29,120 bases of DNA, taken from the NCBI GenBank assembly GCA_041687755.1, contig JBDNJM010000015.1:1-29120 (forward strand), read 5' to 3'. The notes under the pieces are model-generated. The model worked only from the letters and a program-made list of their open reading frames with translations, ran no database searches and was not told the DNA's origin. Every line of letters starts with the position of its first letter. The first letter of the stretch is position 1. Source of the stretch: JBDNJM01 sp041687755. GTDB lineage: Bacteria > Planctomycetota > UBA1135 > GCA-002686595. This document shows positions 21,698 through 29,120 of the stretch, in pieces. The translations under genes and the position numbers were made by a program.

Positions 21698-22690
21698 ATG
21701 ACCCAGTCCACAACCTCGACGGCCGCCACCGCACCCGCCTCGACCGGAGTGACCCTCGCGGAGATGGAGAGCCTGTTCGAGGCCCCCCTGATGCAGCTGG
21801 TCCTGCGCGCCGCGGCCGTGCACGGAGCCCATCACGATCCGGGCAAGATGCAGTGCTCGCAGCTGCTCTCGATCAAGACAGGCGGCTGCCCCGAGGACTG
21901 CGGCTACTGCTCCCAGAGCGCCCACCACGAGAGCGCGGTCGAGCGCAAGAAGCTCGACGCGGTCGACGACGTCGTGCGCGCCGCTAAAGCCGCGAAGGAA
22001 AGCGGCGCCGATCGGTTCTGCATGGGCGCGGCCTGGCGCGAGGTGCGCGACGGCGCCGAGTTCGACTCGGTGCTCGAGATGGTGCGCCAGGTCAAAGGCC
22101 TCGGGCTGGAGACCTGCGTCACGCTGGGCATGCTCAAGGAGCATCAGGCCAAGGCCCTCGGCGACGCCGGGCTCGACTACTACAACCACAACCTGGACAC
22201 CGGGCGCAGCCACTACGACAAGATCGTCAGCACCCGCAGCTACGACGACCGCCTCGACACGCTGGCGAACGTGCGCTCGGCGGGCATCCACGTGTGCTCG
22301 GGCGGCATCCTGGGTCTCGGTGAGGGCTCGCGAGCGCGCGCCGAACTCCTGCACGAACTGGCCAGCCTCGACCCGCAGCCCGAAAGCGTTCCGATCAACA
22401 GCCTGGTCGCGATCCCCGGCACGCCGCTTCAGGATCAGCAGCCCGTCGACTGGAGCGAGCTCGTGCGCGTCGTCGCCGCAGCGCGCATCGCGATGCCGAA
22501 CGCCGTGCTGCGGCTCTCGGCCGGGCGCACGGAGATGCATGAGGCCGCCCAGGCCATGTGCTTCCTCGCCGGGGCCAACTCGATCTTTGTCGGCAACGAG
22601 CTGTTGACCACGCCCAACCCGGAGCCCAAGAGCGACGCAGCGTTACTGACCAAGCTCGGACTCTCCGCGCTGAATTCCGATCGAAGCTGA
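21698..22690 (+). CDS. bioB: Biotin synthase
   Basis: A 330-residue radical-SAM enzyme that inserts sulphur into dethiobiotin, the last step of biotin synthesis. The SAM-binding [4Fe-4S] motif is CPEDCGYC (Cys64, Cys68, Cys71). Further family cysteines appear in 'RFCMGAAWRE', 'LETCVTLGML' and 'IHVCSGGILGLGE', consistent with the ligands of the second, sulphur-donating cluster. 'YNHNLDT' and 'RLSAGR' are also as expected. The ATG at 21698 gives normal family length; the open frame continues upstream only as low-complexity sequence antisense to kynA. It heads a tight operon, with the BioF-BioD fusion starting 16 bp after its stop. I found no recognisable BirA or BioR operator in the 165-bp divergent promoter region. 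Confidence 0.96.
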   Translation: MTQSTTSTAATAPASTGVTLAEMESLFEAPLMQLVLRAAAVHGAHHDPGKMQCSQLLSIKTGGCPEDCGYCSQSAHHESAVERKKLDAVDDVVRAAKAAKESGADRFCMGAAWREVRDGAEFDSVLEMVRQVKGLGLETCVTLGMLKEHQAKALGDAGLDYYNHNLDTGRSHYDKIVSTRSYDDRLDTLANVRSAGIHVCSGGILGLGEGSRARAELLHELASLDPQPESVPINSLVAIPGTPLQDQQPVDWSELVRVVAAARIAMPNAVLRLSAGRTEMHEAAQAMCFLAGANSIFVGNELLTTPNPEPKSDAALLTKLGLSALNSDRS

Positions 22691-22706
22691 AGGGACAACG
22701 AAGCCG

Positions 22707-24575
22707 ATGACCCAACGAGGAACTCCTGCTGTCGCCTCAGGACAGGGTCACGGCAGCACGTCGCTTGGGAAGACGGGCACGGAGACTGGGCTGGACGCCG
22801 AGGTTCGAGCTGAACTGGCGGAGCTCGAACGTCGGGACCTGCGGCGCGAACTGCCCGGCGCAGCTGCGGGTCTGGACTTCCTCAGCAACGACTACCTAGG
22901 TCTCAGCGACGACCCGCGCCTGATCGAGGCGGGCAAGGTCGCGCTCGAGCGCTATCCCGCAGGCGGCCGCGCTTCGCGGCTGCTCGCCGGCGGCTCCGAG
23001 CCGCATCGCTCGGTCGAGCGTCTCGCAGCCGAGTGGCAGGGCACCGAGGCGGCGCTGCTGTTCGCGACCGGCTACCAGGCGAACCTGGGCCTGATTGGCG
23101 CGCTCGCCGGTCCTGAGACCGTGTTGTTCAGCGACGCCCTGAACCACGCCTCCCTGATCGACGGCGCGCGGCTCGCCAAAGCGCGCGCCGAGCGCTTCCC
23201 GCACGCCGACCTGGCCGCGCTCGACCGACAGCTGCGCGCCAACGCCTCGGCGGCGCGCCGCCTGATCCTCGTCGAAGCCGTCTACGGCATGGACGGCGAC
23301 GCCAGCCCGCTGGCGGAGCTCGCCGAACTCGCCGCGGCCCACGACGCCTGGTTGCTCGTCGACGAGGCGCACTCGGCCGGCGTCCTCGGTCCCGACGGAG
23401 CCGGCCTCAGCGCGACGCTGGAGCCGGCCCTGCGCGAGCGCGTCGCCCTGCGCCTGATCACCGGCGGCAAGGCGCTCGGCGCCGGCGGCGCCCTGGCCTG
23501 TGGCTCCGCCGCCCTGATCGAGCTGCTCGTCAACCGCGCGCGCTCGTTCGTGTTCACGACCGCGCCGCCCCCAGTCGTCGCCGCCATGCTGCAGCGCGGC
23601 ATCGAGATCGCCAGCAGCTCGCCCGAGCTGCGCGACGCGTCCCGCACCAACGCTCGCGCCCTCGCCCGCGCGATCGGCGCACCCGAACCGGCCGCCGCCG
23701 TCGTCCCGGCGATCTTCGGAGCGGCGCGCCCCGCGCTGGAGGCCGCCGAGCGCCTGCAGGCCGAAGGCTTCGCCGTCCGCGCCGTGCGGCCGCCGACCGT
23801 GCCCGAGAACACCGCACGCCTGCGGCTGATCGCCCGCGCGGACCACGACCCGGCAGACATCCACCGGCTCGGGTCGGCGCTGCGCCCGCTGCTCGACGCG
23901 GCGCGGCAAGCTGTGACCTCGCAGGCTCCGACGACCCAGGCCACGGCCCTGGTGCTGGCCGGCACCGACACCGACGTGGGCAAGACGATCGTCTCGGCGC
24001 TGCTCGTGCGCGCGCTCAAGCTGCGCTACTGGAAGCCCGTCCAAACAGGCGACGACGACGACACCAGCACGGTTCGCAGGCTCGCCCAGCTGCCCGCCGA
24101 CCGCGAACACGCCCCTGCAGCCCGCTACGCGCTGCCGGCTTCGCCCCACGAGGCCGCCGCCGCCGAGGACGCGGAGCTCGACGTATCCATGCTTGAGCCC
24201 CGCCTGCGCGAACTCTTGGAGAGCGACTCTCGCCCGCTGCTGATCGAGCTCGCCGGCGGCCTGCACGTCCCGCTCACCCTGCACCACACCCAGATCGATC
24301 AGCTCGCGCGCCACCCGCGGCCGATCGTGCTCGTCGCGCGCAGCGGTCTCGGAACCCTCAACCACACGCTGCTCTCGCTCGAGTCCTTGCGCACCCGCGG
24401 CCTGCACTGCCGCGCACTGTTCCTCGTCGGCGCGCCCCATCCGAGCAACGCGGCCACCCTGCGCGCGCTGTCCGGCGTTCCCCACGTCTTCGAGCTTCCG
24501 CTGCTGCAGCCCCTGCACACCGCGGCCCTCGACGACTGGATCTCCGCACACGACCTCTCCGGAATTCTCCCTTGA
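22707..24575 (+). CDS. Bifunctional BioF-BioD fusion (KAPA synthase + dethiobiotin synthetase)
   Basis: A single 622-residue frame joins two biotin enzymes. Residues about 50-400 are 8-amino-7-oxononanoate synthase (BioF): 'LDFLSNDYLGLS', 'GSRLLAGGS'-like 'ASRLLAGGSEPH', 'LLVDEAHSAGVLG' with Asp219 and His222, and PLP-lysine 255 in 'ITGGKALGAGGAL'. After a short Thr/Gln/Ala linker (about 402-412), residues about 413-622 are dethiobiotin synthetase (BioD), with P-loop GTDTDVGKT (419-427), 'YWKPVQTG' and 'ELAGGLHVPL'. It thus carries out pimeloyl thioester to KAPA and DAPA to dethiobiotin, while BioA does the step between. The frame is continuous with no stop or slip at the joint. The stop overlaps the bioA TTG start. 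The N-terminal 28 residues are low-complexity, so the true start could be slightly further in. Confidence 0.93.
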   Translation: MTQRGTPAVASGQGHGSTSLGKTGTETGLDAEVRAELAELERRDLRRELPGAAAGLDFLSNDYLGLSDDPRLIEAGKVALERYPAGGRASRLLAGGSEPHRSVERLAAEWQGTEAALLFATGYQANLGLIGALAGPETVLFSDALNHASLIDGARLAKARAERFPHADLAALDRQLRANASAARRLILVEAVYGMDGDASPLAELAELAAAHDAWLLVDEAHSAGVLGPDGAGLSATLEPALRERVALRLITGGKALGAGGALACGSAALIELLVNRARSFVFTTAPPPVVAAMLQRGIEIASSSPELRDASRTNARALARAIGAPEPAAAVVPAIFGAARPALEAAERLQAEGFAVRAVRPPTVPENTARLRLIARADHDPADIHRLGSALRPLLDAARQAVTSQAPTTQATALVLAGTDTDVGKTIVSALLVRALKLRYWKPVQTGDDDDTSTVRRLAQLPADREHAPAARYALPASPHEAAAAEDAELDVSMLEPRLRELLESDSRPLLIELAGGLHVPLTLHHTQIDQLARHPRPIVLVARSGLGTLNHTLLSLESLRTRGLHCRALFLVGAPHPSNAATLRALSGVPHVFELPLLQPLHTAALDDWISAHDLSGILP

Positions 24576-25849
24576 AGAACAACGAGTCCCTGCGCACCCG
24601 TGACGCGCGTCACACCTGGCACCCGTACACGCAACACGGGCTTGAGCGCAGCCCCCTGCCCGTCGTCGGGGCCAACGGCGCCACGCTGACCCTCGAGGAC
24701 GGCACCGAGCTGCTCGACGGCATCTCTTCCTGGTGGACCGTGCTGCACGGCCACGGCGAACCCGCTCTTGTGGAAGCCCTCAGCCGCCAGGCGCACCAGC
24801 TCGACCACGTGCTGTTCGCCGGCGCGACCCACGAACCCGCCGTGCGCCTGTCCGAGCGCTTGATCGAGCAGGCCCCCGGCGCGCTCAACCGCGTGTTCTT
24901 CTCCGACAACGGCTCGACCGCCGTCGAGATCGCGCTCAAGATCGCGTACCAGGCCCACGTGCGCGCCGGGCATCCCGAGCGCCAGACCTTCTGCGTCCTG
25001 GAGGGCTCCTACCACGGCGACACGTTCGGCACGATGTCGGTTGGCGACCCCGACCCGTTCTTCGAGCCCTTCCGCCCGTTCCTGTTCGACGTGCGGCGCA
25101 TCCCCGCAAACGCTGCCGCCCTCGCCCAGGCCCTCGACGAGCTGGGCCCCGCCTGCGCTGGGTTCCTGGTCGAGCCGCTCGTGCAAGGCGCAGGCGGCAT
25201 GCTGTTCCACTCGGAGGAGTTTCTGCGGGAAGCCTCCGCCCTGCTGCGCGCCCGCGGCCTGCCGCTGATCGCGGACGAGGTTATGACCGGCTTCGGTCGC
25301 ACCGGCGACCTGTTCGCCTGCCGACGCGCGGGTATCGAGCCGGACCTGATGTGCCTCGCTAAGGGCCTCACGGGTGGCATGATGCCCCTCTCGGTCACGC
25401 TCGCCACAGAGGAATTGTTCGAGTGCTTCCTGTCCGACGAGCGCGGCAAGGCCTTCTTCCACGGCCACTCGTTCACGGCGCACCCGCTCGGCTGCGCGGT
25501 CGCTAACGCATCGCTGGATCTCGTACTCGAGCGCGACGTGCCCGGGCGCCTGAACGCGATCGGCGCGACGATCGAGGCCCGACTGCGCGGCTCGCTGGAC
25601 CCGGCACGCACCCGCAACCTGCGGCACATGGGCGGAATCGTCGCGTACGATCTCGTGCTGGACGAGCCCGCCGGCTACATGACGGCCGCGACCCTCGAGC
25701 TGCGCGAGCGCGCCCTCACCCACGGCGTGCTGCTGAGGCCGCTCGGCGACATCGTCTACGCCATGCCGCCCGCCTGCACGACGGACGCTCAGGCCGAGCA
25801 GATCGCCGACGCGATGCTCGCGCTCTCCGAGGTCGCCGGCGCCGTCTAA
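24572..25849 (+). CDS. bioA: Adenosylmethionine-8-amino-7-oxononanoate aminotransferase
   Basis: A 425-residue class-III PLP aminotransferase that converts KAPA to DAPA with SAM as amino donor. BioA-specific motifs: 'HTWHPYTQ' at the N-terminus, 'DGISSWWTVLHGHGEPAL', 'FFSDNGSTAVEIALK', 'GSYHGDTFGTMSVGDPDPFFEPFRPFLFD', 'LIADEVMTGFGRTGDLFAC', PLP-lysine about 264 in 'LAKGLTGGMMPLS', and 'FFHGHSFTAHPLGCA'. The TTG at 24572 overlaps the preceding stop (TTGA), so it is coupled to the BioF-BioD fusion and is the only start that keeps the motif at residue about 14. It is the last biotin gene here. Its stop codon overlaps the stop of the convergent lipoprotein gene by 3 bp, leaving no room for a normal terminator. 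Confidence 0.95.
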   Translation: MKNNESLRTRDARHTWHPYTQHGLERSPLPVVGANGATLTLEDGTELLDGISSWWTVLHGHGEPALVEALSRQAHQLDHVLFAGATHEPAVRLSERLIEQAPGALNRVFFSDNGSTAVEIALKIAYQAHVRAGHPERQTFCVLEGSYHGDTFGTMSVGDPDPFFEPFRPFLFDVRRIPANAAALAQALDELGPACAGFLVEPLVQGAGGMLFHSEEFLREASALLRARGLPLIADEVMTGFGRTGDLFACRRAGIEPDLMCLAKGLTGGMMPLSVTLATEELFECFLSDERGKAFFHGHSFTAHPLGCAVANASLDLVLERDVPGRLNAIGATIEARLRGSLDPARTRNLRHMGGIVAYDLVLDEPAGYMTAATLELRERALTHGVLLRPLGDIVYAMPPACTTDAQAEQIADAMLALSEVAGAV

Positions 25850-26523
25850 CCTTCCTGCGCCGTGCCCTCCTGCGCCGTGCCCTCCTGCGCCGTGCCTTCC
25901 GCGGCAGTGTTCCCGCCCGGGTAGTCCGCGAACACCGCGCTTCTCGCCTGGTCCAGCCGGTCGACCTGGGCTCGGAAGGTCACTTCCAGCTCGCCCGGCT
26001 CCATGCCGACGCGCAGGGCGTCGTCGATCGCTTGCTCGAGCTCGACGCCGCCGAAGTGGCTGCGGTAGATGCCCATCAGCAGCGCGGGAGCGCCGCTCGT
26101 CACGCCGAACAAGAACGACAGCCCGCGCTCGGGGTTCGACAGCACCGCCAGCGCGGCGTCGACCTGCTCGTCCGTGACGCGGCCGGGGTCGATCGCGATG
26201 CGCACGTACGACAGGTCGTGCTCGCGCGCGGAGGCCGCGATCGAGAAGTCAGACTCGAAGCCCAAGGGCGTCACGTCGATGACCGTCCGAATGCCACGCC
26301 GGGAGGCGAGCTCGAGCGCCGCTTTGTCCGGCAGCGACCCCAGGTAGACGTCGCAACAGAGAAAGCACGACTGGACCTCCCCTAGCTCCGTGGCGTCGAT
26401 CGGCGACCGCTCCTCCGGCGTCTCGGCCTGTCCGGGCAGGCCGCAGCCGCCCAGCACCGCCAGGGTGAGTCCGGCGACGGGCAGGCGCAGAGCGCGGAGC
26501 GGGGAGAGCTGAATCGTAAACAT
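25846..26523 (-). CDS. Lipoprotein with degenerate tyrosine-phosphatase-like domain
   Basis: A 225-residue protein with signal peptide and lipobox 'LGGC' (residues about 24-27). Residues about 50-170 resemble the dual-specificity phosphatase / DUF442 fold: 'VYLGSLPDKAALELASRRGIRTVIDVTPLGFE', 'HDLSYVRIAID' and 'DEQVDAALAVLSNPERGLSFLFGVTSGAPALLMGIYR'. Where active enzymes have the HCxxGxxR loop, this has 'FGVTSGAPA', lacking the catalytic Cys and Arg. It is therefore probably a non-catalytic binding protein. A CxxCC cluster precedes the domain. The C-terminus is four EGTAQ-type pentapeptide repeats. The ATG at 26523 is chosen for the signal peptide. It lies 31 bp downstream of the DUF423 gene on the same strand, probably co-transcribed. 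Function unknown; the fold assignment is by eye. Confidence 0.65.
   Translation of the reverse strand: MFTIQLSPLRALRLPVAGLTLAVLGGCGLPGQAETPEERSPIDATELGEVQSCFLCCDVYLGSLPDKAALELASRRGIRTVIDVTPLGFESDFSIAASAREHDLSYVRIAIDPGRVTDEQVDAALAVLSNPERGLSFLFGVTSGAPALLMGIYRSHFGGVELEQAIDDALRVGMEPGELEVTFRAQVDRLDQARSAVFADYPGGNTAAEGTAQEGTAQEGTAQEG
25851..25910. repeat. 15-bp tandem repeat at the 3' end of the lipoprotein gene
   Basis: Three near-identical 15-mers (25851-25865, 25866-25880, 25881-25895; core TCCTGCGCCGTGC) are followed by a degenerate fourth. They are in frame and encode pentapeptides of the EGTAQ type. Copy number may vary between strains without shifting the frame. Confidence 0.8.
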
Positions 26524-26554
26524 GGGTTCGAGCGGGCTTCGGGCGGCCGGGAAT

Positions 26555-26992
26555 CTACGGGAGAACAGGGGCTTCGTGAGCCGCGATTTCCCGTTGGGGC
26601 AGTCGCCCCGTGGCTCCGAGCACGCCCGTCGTGATCCATGCTGACGCGAGCAGCACGCCACCCAATGGGGTAATGGGCCCAAGTACCACCCCAGGCCCCC
26701 CCAGAGCGAGGCCGTAGAGGGATCCCGAGAACAACAGGGCCCCGAGCCCAAACAGCCCCGGCAGCCAGCGCGCCGACGCCCCGGGCCGCAGACCCGCGAT
26801 CGCCAGCAGAGCGAGGGCATGCCAGATCTGGTAGCGAACGCCCGTCTCCCAGAGGCCGGTCGTCCCGGCCTCCTCGAGCCGAGCCTCGAGTGCGTGGGCC
26901 CCGAAGGCTCCCAGCAGCACGCCCGTTCCACCGAGGACCGCCGCCAGCACGACGAAGCGACCCGCTCTGCCCCTCCCTATTTCGGTGTTCAT
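26555..26992 (-). CDS. DUF423 family small membrane protein
   Basis: A 145-residue integral membrane protein with about four hydrophobic helices. The DUF423 (YgdD/UPF0382) signatures are clear: 'GVLLGAFGAHALEARL', 'WETGVRYQIWHALALLAIAGL', 'LFSGSLYGLALGGPGVVLGPITPLGGVLL'. The family has no proven function. The ATG at 26992 puts 'GRFVVLAAVLGG' at the first helix, and GGAGA lies upstream, though at a long distance. Longer readings add about 119 Arg/Gly-rich residues antisense to the next gene and are rejected. It is followed by the lipoprotein gene on the same strand and diverges from the acyl-CoA ligase gene with 190 bp between the start codons. Confidence 0.9.
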   Translation of the reverse strand: MNTEIGRGRAGRFVVLAAVLGGTGVLLGAFGAHALEARLEEAGTTGLWETGVRYQIWHALALLAIAGLRPGASARWLPGLFGLGALLFSGSLYGLALGGPGVVLGPITPLGGVLLASAWITTGVLGATGRLPQREIAAHEAPVLP

Positions 26993-27182
26993 GGCAGGGC
27001 TGAGTCTCCCCGATGCACCCGCGCCGCGCCAGCCTATCGGCGCAGGCCGAGACCGCGCTGGAGCCGAACCCGCGACAAGCGATCCGAGAACGGCTGCCAA
27101 GCACCCGCCGCGGCGCCGCCAGCAGGACCCTACCGCCGGCCGCGCCCTTATGATGGACGCCCCCCCCCTGGACCCATCGCCC

Positions 27183-29036
27183 ATGACTGGATCGGACACC
27201 CCCGCCCCCCGCCTCGCCGTCGAGTTCGCGACGCCCCAGATCGAACTGCAGGACCTGGGGTCCGGCGTCCGCGTGCTGCGCTCCACCCTGCCGCCGGCCC
27301 AGGCCTCACGCCAGGTGGGTGTCTGGCTGCGCCACTGGTCCGAGGCCACACCCGACCGGCGCTACCTCGCGGAACGACGCTCCGGGGAGACCGTGGACTG
27401 GACGGCGATCACCTTCGCGGAAGCGCGTGCCCAAGTGGATGCCCTCTCGAGCTGGCTGCTCGACCGCGGGCTCTCCCCCGAGCGTCCGCTCGCCGTCCTG
27501 TCCGACAACTCGATCGACTCCGCGCTGCTGCAGCTCGCCGCGATCCAGATCGGCGTTCCGGTCGCGCCGATCTCGCCAGCCTACTCGCTGCTCAGCAGCG
27601 ACCACGCGAAGCTGCGCCAGTGCCTCGAGATCGTCGAGCCCGGACTCGTCTATGCCGACGACGGCGAGATGTTCGACACTGCCCTGTCCTGCGTGCCCGA
27701 GTCGGTCGAGCTGTTGCACTCAACGAACGCGCCCGGACGGCCCTCGCAGTGCCTGCGCGATTTGTTCGAAACGCCGCTGCACCCAGGACTCGACGCGGCC
27801 TTCGACGCCGTCGGCCCGGAGACGATCGCGAAGTTCTTGTTCACGAGCGGCTCGACCGGCGCACCGAAGGCCGTGATCAACACGCAGGCCATGCTGTGCA
27901 GCAACCAGGCAGCGATCGCCCAGGCCTGGCCCTTCCTGCACGCCCGGCCCCAGGTGATGCTCGACTGGCTGCCCTGGAGCCACACCTTCGGCGGCAACTT
28001 CAACTTCTTCCTGATGCTGTCCACCGGCGGCACGCTCTACATCGACGGCGGCAAGCCGGCGCCGCACCTGCTCGCCCGCACGGTTCGCAACCTGCGCGAG
28101 GTTTCGCCAACGCTCTACTTCAACGTGCCGAAGGGCTTTGGGATGCTGCTGCCGCACCTCGAGCGCGACTCCGAGCTCGCCGCCAGCTTCTTCAAGGACC
28201 TCAGCGTGATCTTCTACGGCGCCGCGGCCCTACCCCAGGACCAGTGGGAGCGTCTCGAGGCCCTCTCGATCCGCGAACGCGGCGCGCGCGTCACGATGAC
28301 CGCCGGCTGGGGCGCGACCGAGACCGGCCCGATGGCGACAGTCGTGCACTACGCGATCGAGCGCGCCGGCGTGATCGGCGTGCCGGTCCCGGGCGTCGAG
28401 ATCAAGCTCGTGCCGAACGGCTCGAAGGAAGAGCTGCTCGTCCGCGGGCCCAACGTGACGCCCGGCTACTGGAAAGCCCCCGAACTGACGGCCGCCGCCT
28501 TCGACGAGGACGGCTTCTACCGCATCGGCGACGCCGGCAAGCTAGAGGATCCGGACAACCCGAACCTCGGCATCCGCTTCGACGGCCGGGTGGCTGAAGA
28601 CTTCAAGCTGCTGACCGGCGTGTTCGTGAACGTCGGTAAACTGCGCGTCGAAGCGCTCGCCCACACCGAGGGCGTCCTCGCGGACGCCGTGCTCTGCGGT
28701 CACGACACGGAGTACGTCTCGCTGCTCGGCGTTCCCGATCTTGCCCGCGTCGCGGAGCTCACCCAAGACCTGCCCGCCGACTCGAGCATGCAGCAACGCC
28801 TCGAGCACTCCGCCATCCGCGAGGCCCTGAAGCGCGGGCTCGCGCACTACAACGCCGATCACCAGAACTCGAGCGAACGCGTGCGCCGGGTGCTGCTGCT
28901 CGCCGAACCGCTCTCGATCGACGCCGGCGAGATCACCGACAAGGGCTACGTGAACCAGCGCGCCGTGCGCGAGAACCGCCCCGACGGCGTCGCTGCCCTC
29001 TACGACGACGACGCGCCGGACGTGATCTGGGTCTGA
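27183..29036 (+). CDS. Feruloyl-CoA synthase-like acyl-CoA ligase
   Basis: A 617-residue AMP-forming ligase of the ANL superfamily. ATP-binding P-loop 'FLFTSGSTGAPKAVINTQAML', then 'DWLPWSHTFGGNFNFFLMLSTGGTLYIDGGKPAP', 'NLREVSPTLYFNVPKGFGMLLPHL' and 'TAGWGATETGP' match bacterial feruloyl-CoA synthases closely, beyond generic AMP-binding motifs. The expected reaction is activation of ferulate or a similar hydroxycinnamate with ATP and CoA, the first step of its breakdown. No hydratase/aldolase or vanillin dehydrogenase is adjacent, so the substrate is uncertain. 'DEDGFYRIGDAGKL' and 'GRVAEDFKLLTGVFVNVGKLR' begin the C-terminal lid; a Lys in the last segment ('ITDKGYVNQRAV') is the likely adenylation lysine. 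Start: ATG at 27183 best matches family length. In-frame ATGs at 27150 and 27153 are alternatives. Confidence 0.85.
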   Translation: MTGSDTPAPRLAVEFATPQIELQDLGSGVRVLRSTLPPAQASRQVGVWLRHWSEATPDRRYLAERRSGETVDWTAITFAEARAQVDALSSWLLDRGLSPERPLAVLSDNSIDSALLQLAAIQIGVPVAPISPAYSLLSSDHAKLRQCLEIVEPGLVYADDGEMFDTALSCVPESVELLHSTNAPGRPSQCLRDLFETPLHPGLDAAFDAVGPETIAKFLFTSGSTGAPKAVINTQAMLCSNQAAIAQAWPFLHARPQVMLDWLPWSHTFGGNFNFFLMLSTGGTLYIDGGKPAPHLLARTVRNLREVSPTLYFNVPKGFGMLLPHLERDSELAASFFKDLSVIFYGAAALPQDQWERLEALSIRERGARVTMTAGWGATETGPMATVVHYAIERAGVIGVPVPGVEIKLVPNGSKEELLVRGPNVTPGYWKAPELTAAAFDEDGFYRIGDAGKLEDPDNPNLGIRFDGRVAEDFKLLTGVFVNVGKLRVEALAHTEGVLADAVLCGHDTEYVSLLGVPDLARVAELTQDLPADSSMQQRLEHSAIREALKRGLAHYNADHQNSSERVRRVLLLAEPLSIDAGEITDKGYVNQRAVRENRPDGVAALYDDDAPDVIWV

Positions 29037-29055
29037 CCGTGCGGGCGGGGGGAAA

Positions 29056-29071
29056 GATACGGTGCCAGGCA
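29056..29071 (+). repeat. Dispersed repeat, copy 2 (GATACGGTGCCAGGCA)
   Basis: Identical to 19550-19565 and again preceded by a G-run, 19 bp after the ligase stop. In this copy the palindrome is complete (GTGCC-A-GGCAC) and is followed by a short T-run (CGTTTTC), so it could also act as a small terminator. Confidence 0.65.
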
Positions 29072-29089
29072 CGTTTTCACCGGCAGGGG

Positions 29090-29120
29090 AGCCTCTCTGC
29101 CGCTACGCGGCAGAGAGGCT
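29090..29120 (+). terminator. Perfect 14-bp hairpin at the window edge
   Basis: AGCCTCTCTGCCGC and GCGGCAGAGAGGCT pair without mismatch around a 3-nt TAC loop, ending exactly at the last base of the window. It lies 53 bp after the ligase stop. It could be a terminator, a REP-type hairpin or one arm of a larger inverted structure; what follows is not visible. Confidence 0.55.

Noticed and set aside
21533..22540. Upstream extension of tryptophan 2,3-dioxygenase to about 707 residues
   Set aside because: The extra part runs antisense through bioB, and the family N-terminus starts at 21532.
27149..27154. TATGAT as a -10 box for the ligase gene
   Set aside because: A good -10 match, but no -35 element at proper distance, and the same bases contain two possible start codons.
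1..29120. tRNA, rRNA, riboswitch or CRISPR array
   Set aside because: No cloverleaf, conserved rRNA stretch, known riboswitch core or regularly spaced repeat-spacer series was seen; the only short regular repeats are the phased array and the 15-bp coding repeat.

Overview
The window reads as chromosomal DNA of a high-GC, Gram-negative bacterium. An outer membrane is implied by a porin with a C-terminal Phe, a TolC-type outer-membrane factor and several lipobox proteins. Two features make me suspect a planctomycetote-like lineage: greatly enlarged PstC and PstA permeases, and many start codons preceded by C-rich leaders without a Shine-Dalgarno. No rRNA or marker gene is present to confirm this.

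Layout. 1-99 is the 3' tail of an IS256-type transposase, followed by about 600 bp of gene-free, lower-GC DNA. 708-2513 is a UbiD-family decarboxylase. 2620-8742 is a copper-resistance locus. csoR and a Cu(I) P-type ATPase gene are read leftward. A Met-rich lipoprotein, a TolC-like factor and a two-domain multicopper oxidase are read rightward. A CsoR-like operator (5589-5611) sits between the two arms. 9051-10067 is a DUF547 lipoprotein.

10118-20284 is a phosphate-starvation locus. pstS-pstC-pstA-pstB-phoU run leftward, an OprP/OprO-type phosphate porin diverges from pstS, and a PhoB-type response regulator converges on the porin. The pstS/porin intergenic region carries an 11-bp-phased direct-repeat array that looks like a Pho-box cluster (17807-17883). 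A hairpin plus T-run follows pstS and may set the pstS:pstCAB ratio.

20417-21532 is tryptophan 2,3-dioxygenase (leftward). Divergent from it is a compact biotin operon, bioB - bioF::bioD fusion - bioA, covering every step from pimeloyl thioester to biotin. Then come a leftward pair, DUF423 membrane protein and a lipoprotein with a degenerate tyrosine-phosphatase-like fold, and finally a rightward feruloyl-CoA-synthase-like ligase.

A 16-nt sequence (GATACGGTGCCAGGCA) occurs after two unrelated genes (19550 and 29056) and looks like a dispersed REP-type repeat. There are no tRNA or rRNA genes and no CRISPR array. The most noteworthy items are the phased Pho-box-like array, the copper module with an outer-membrane factor but no local inner-membrane pump partner, the propeller-bearing PstC and the BioF-BioD fusion.
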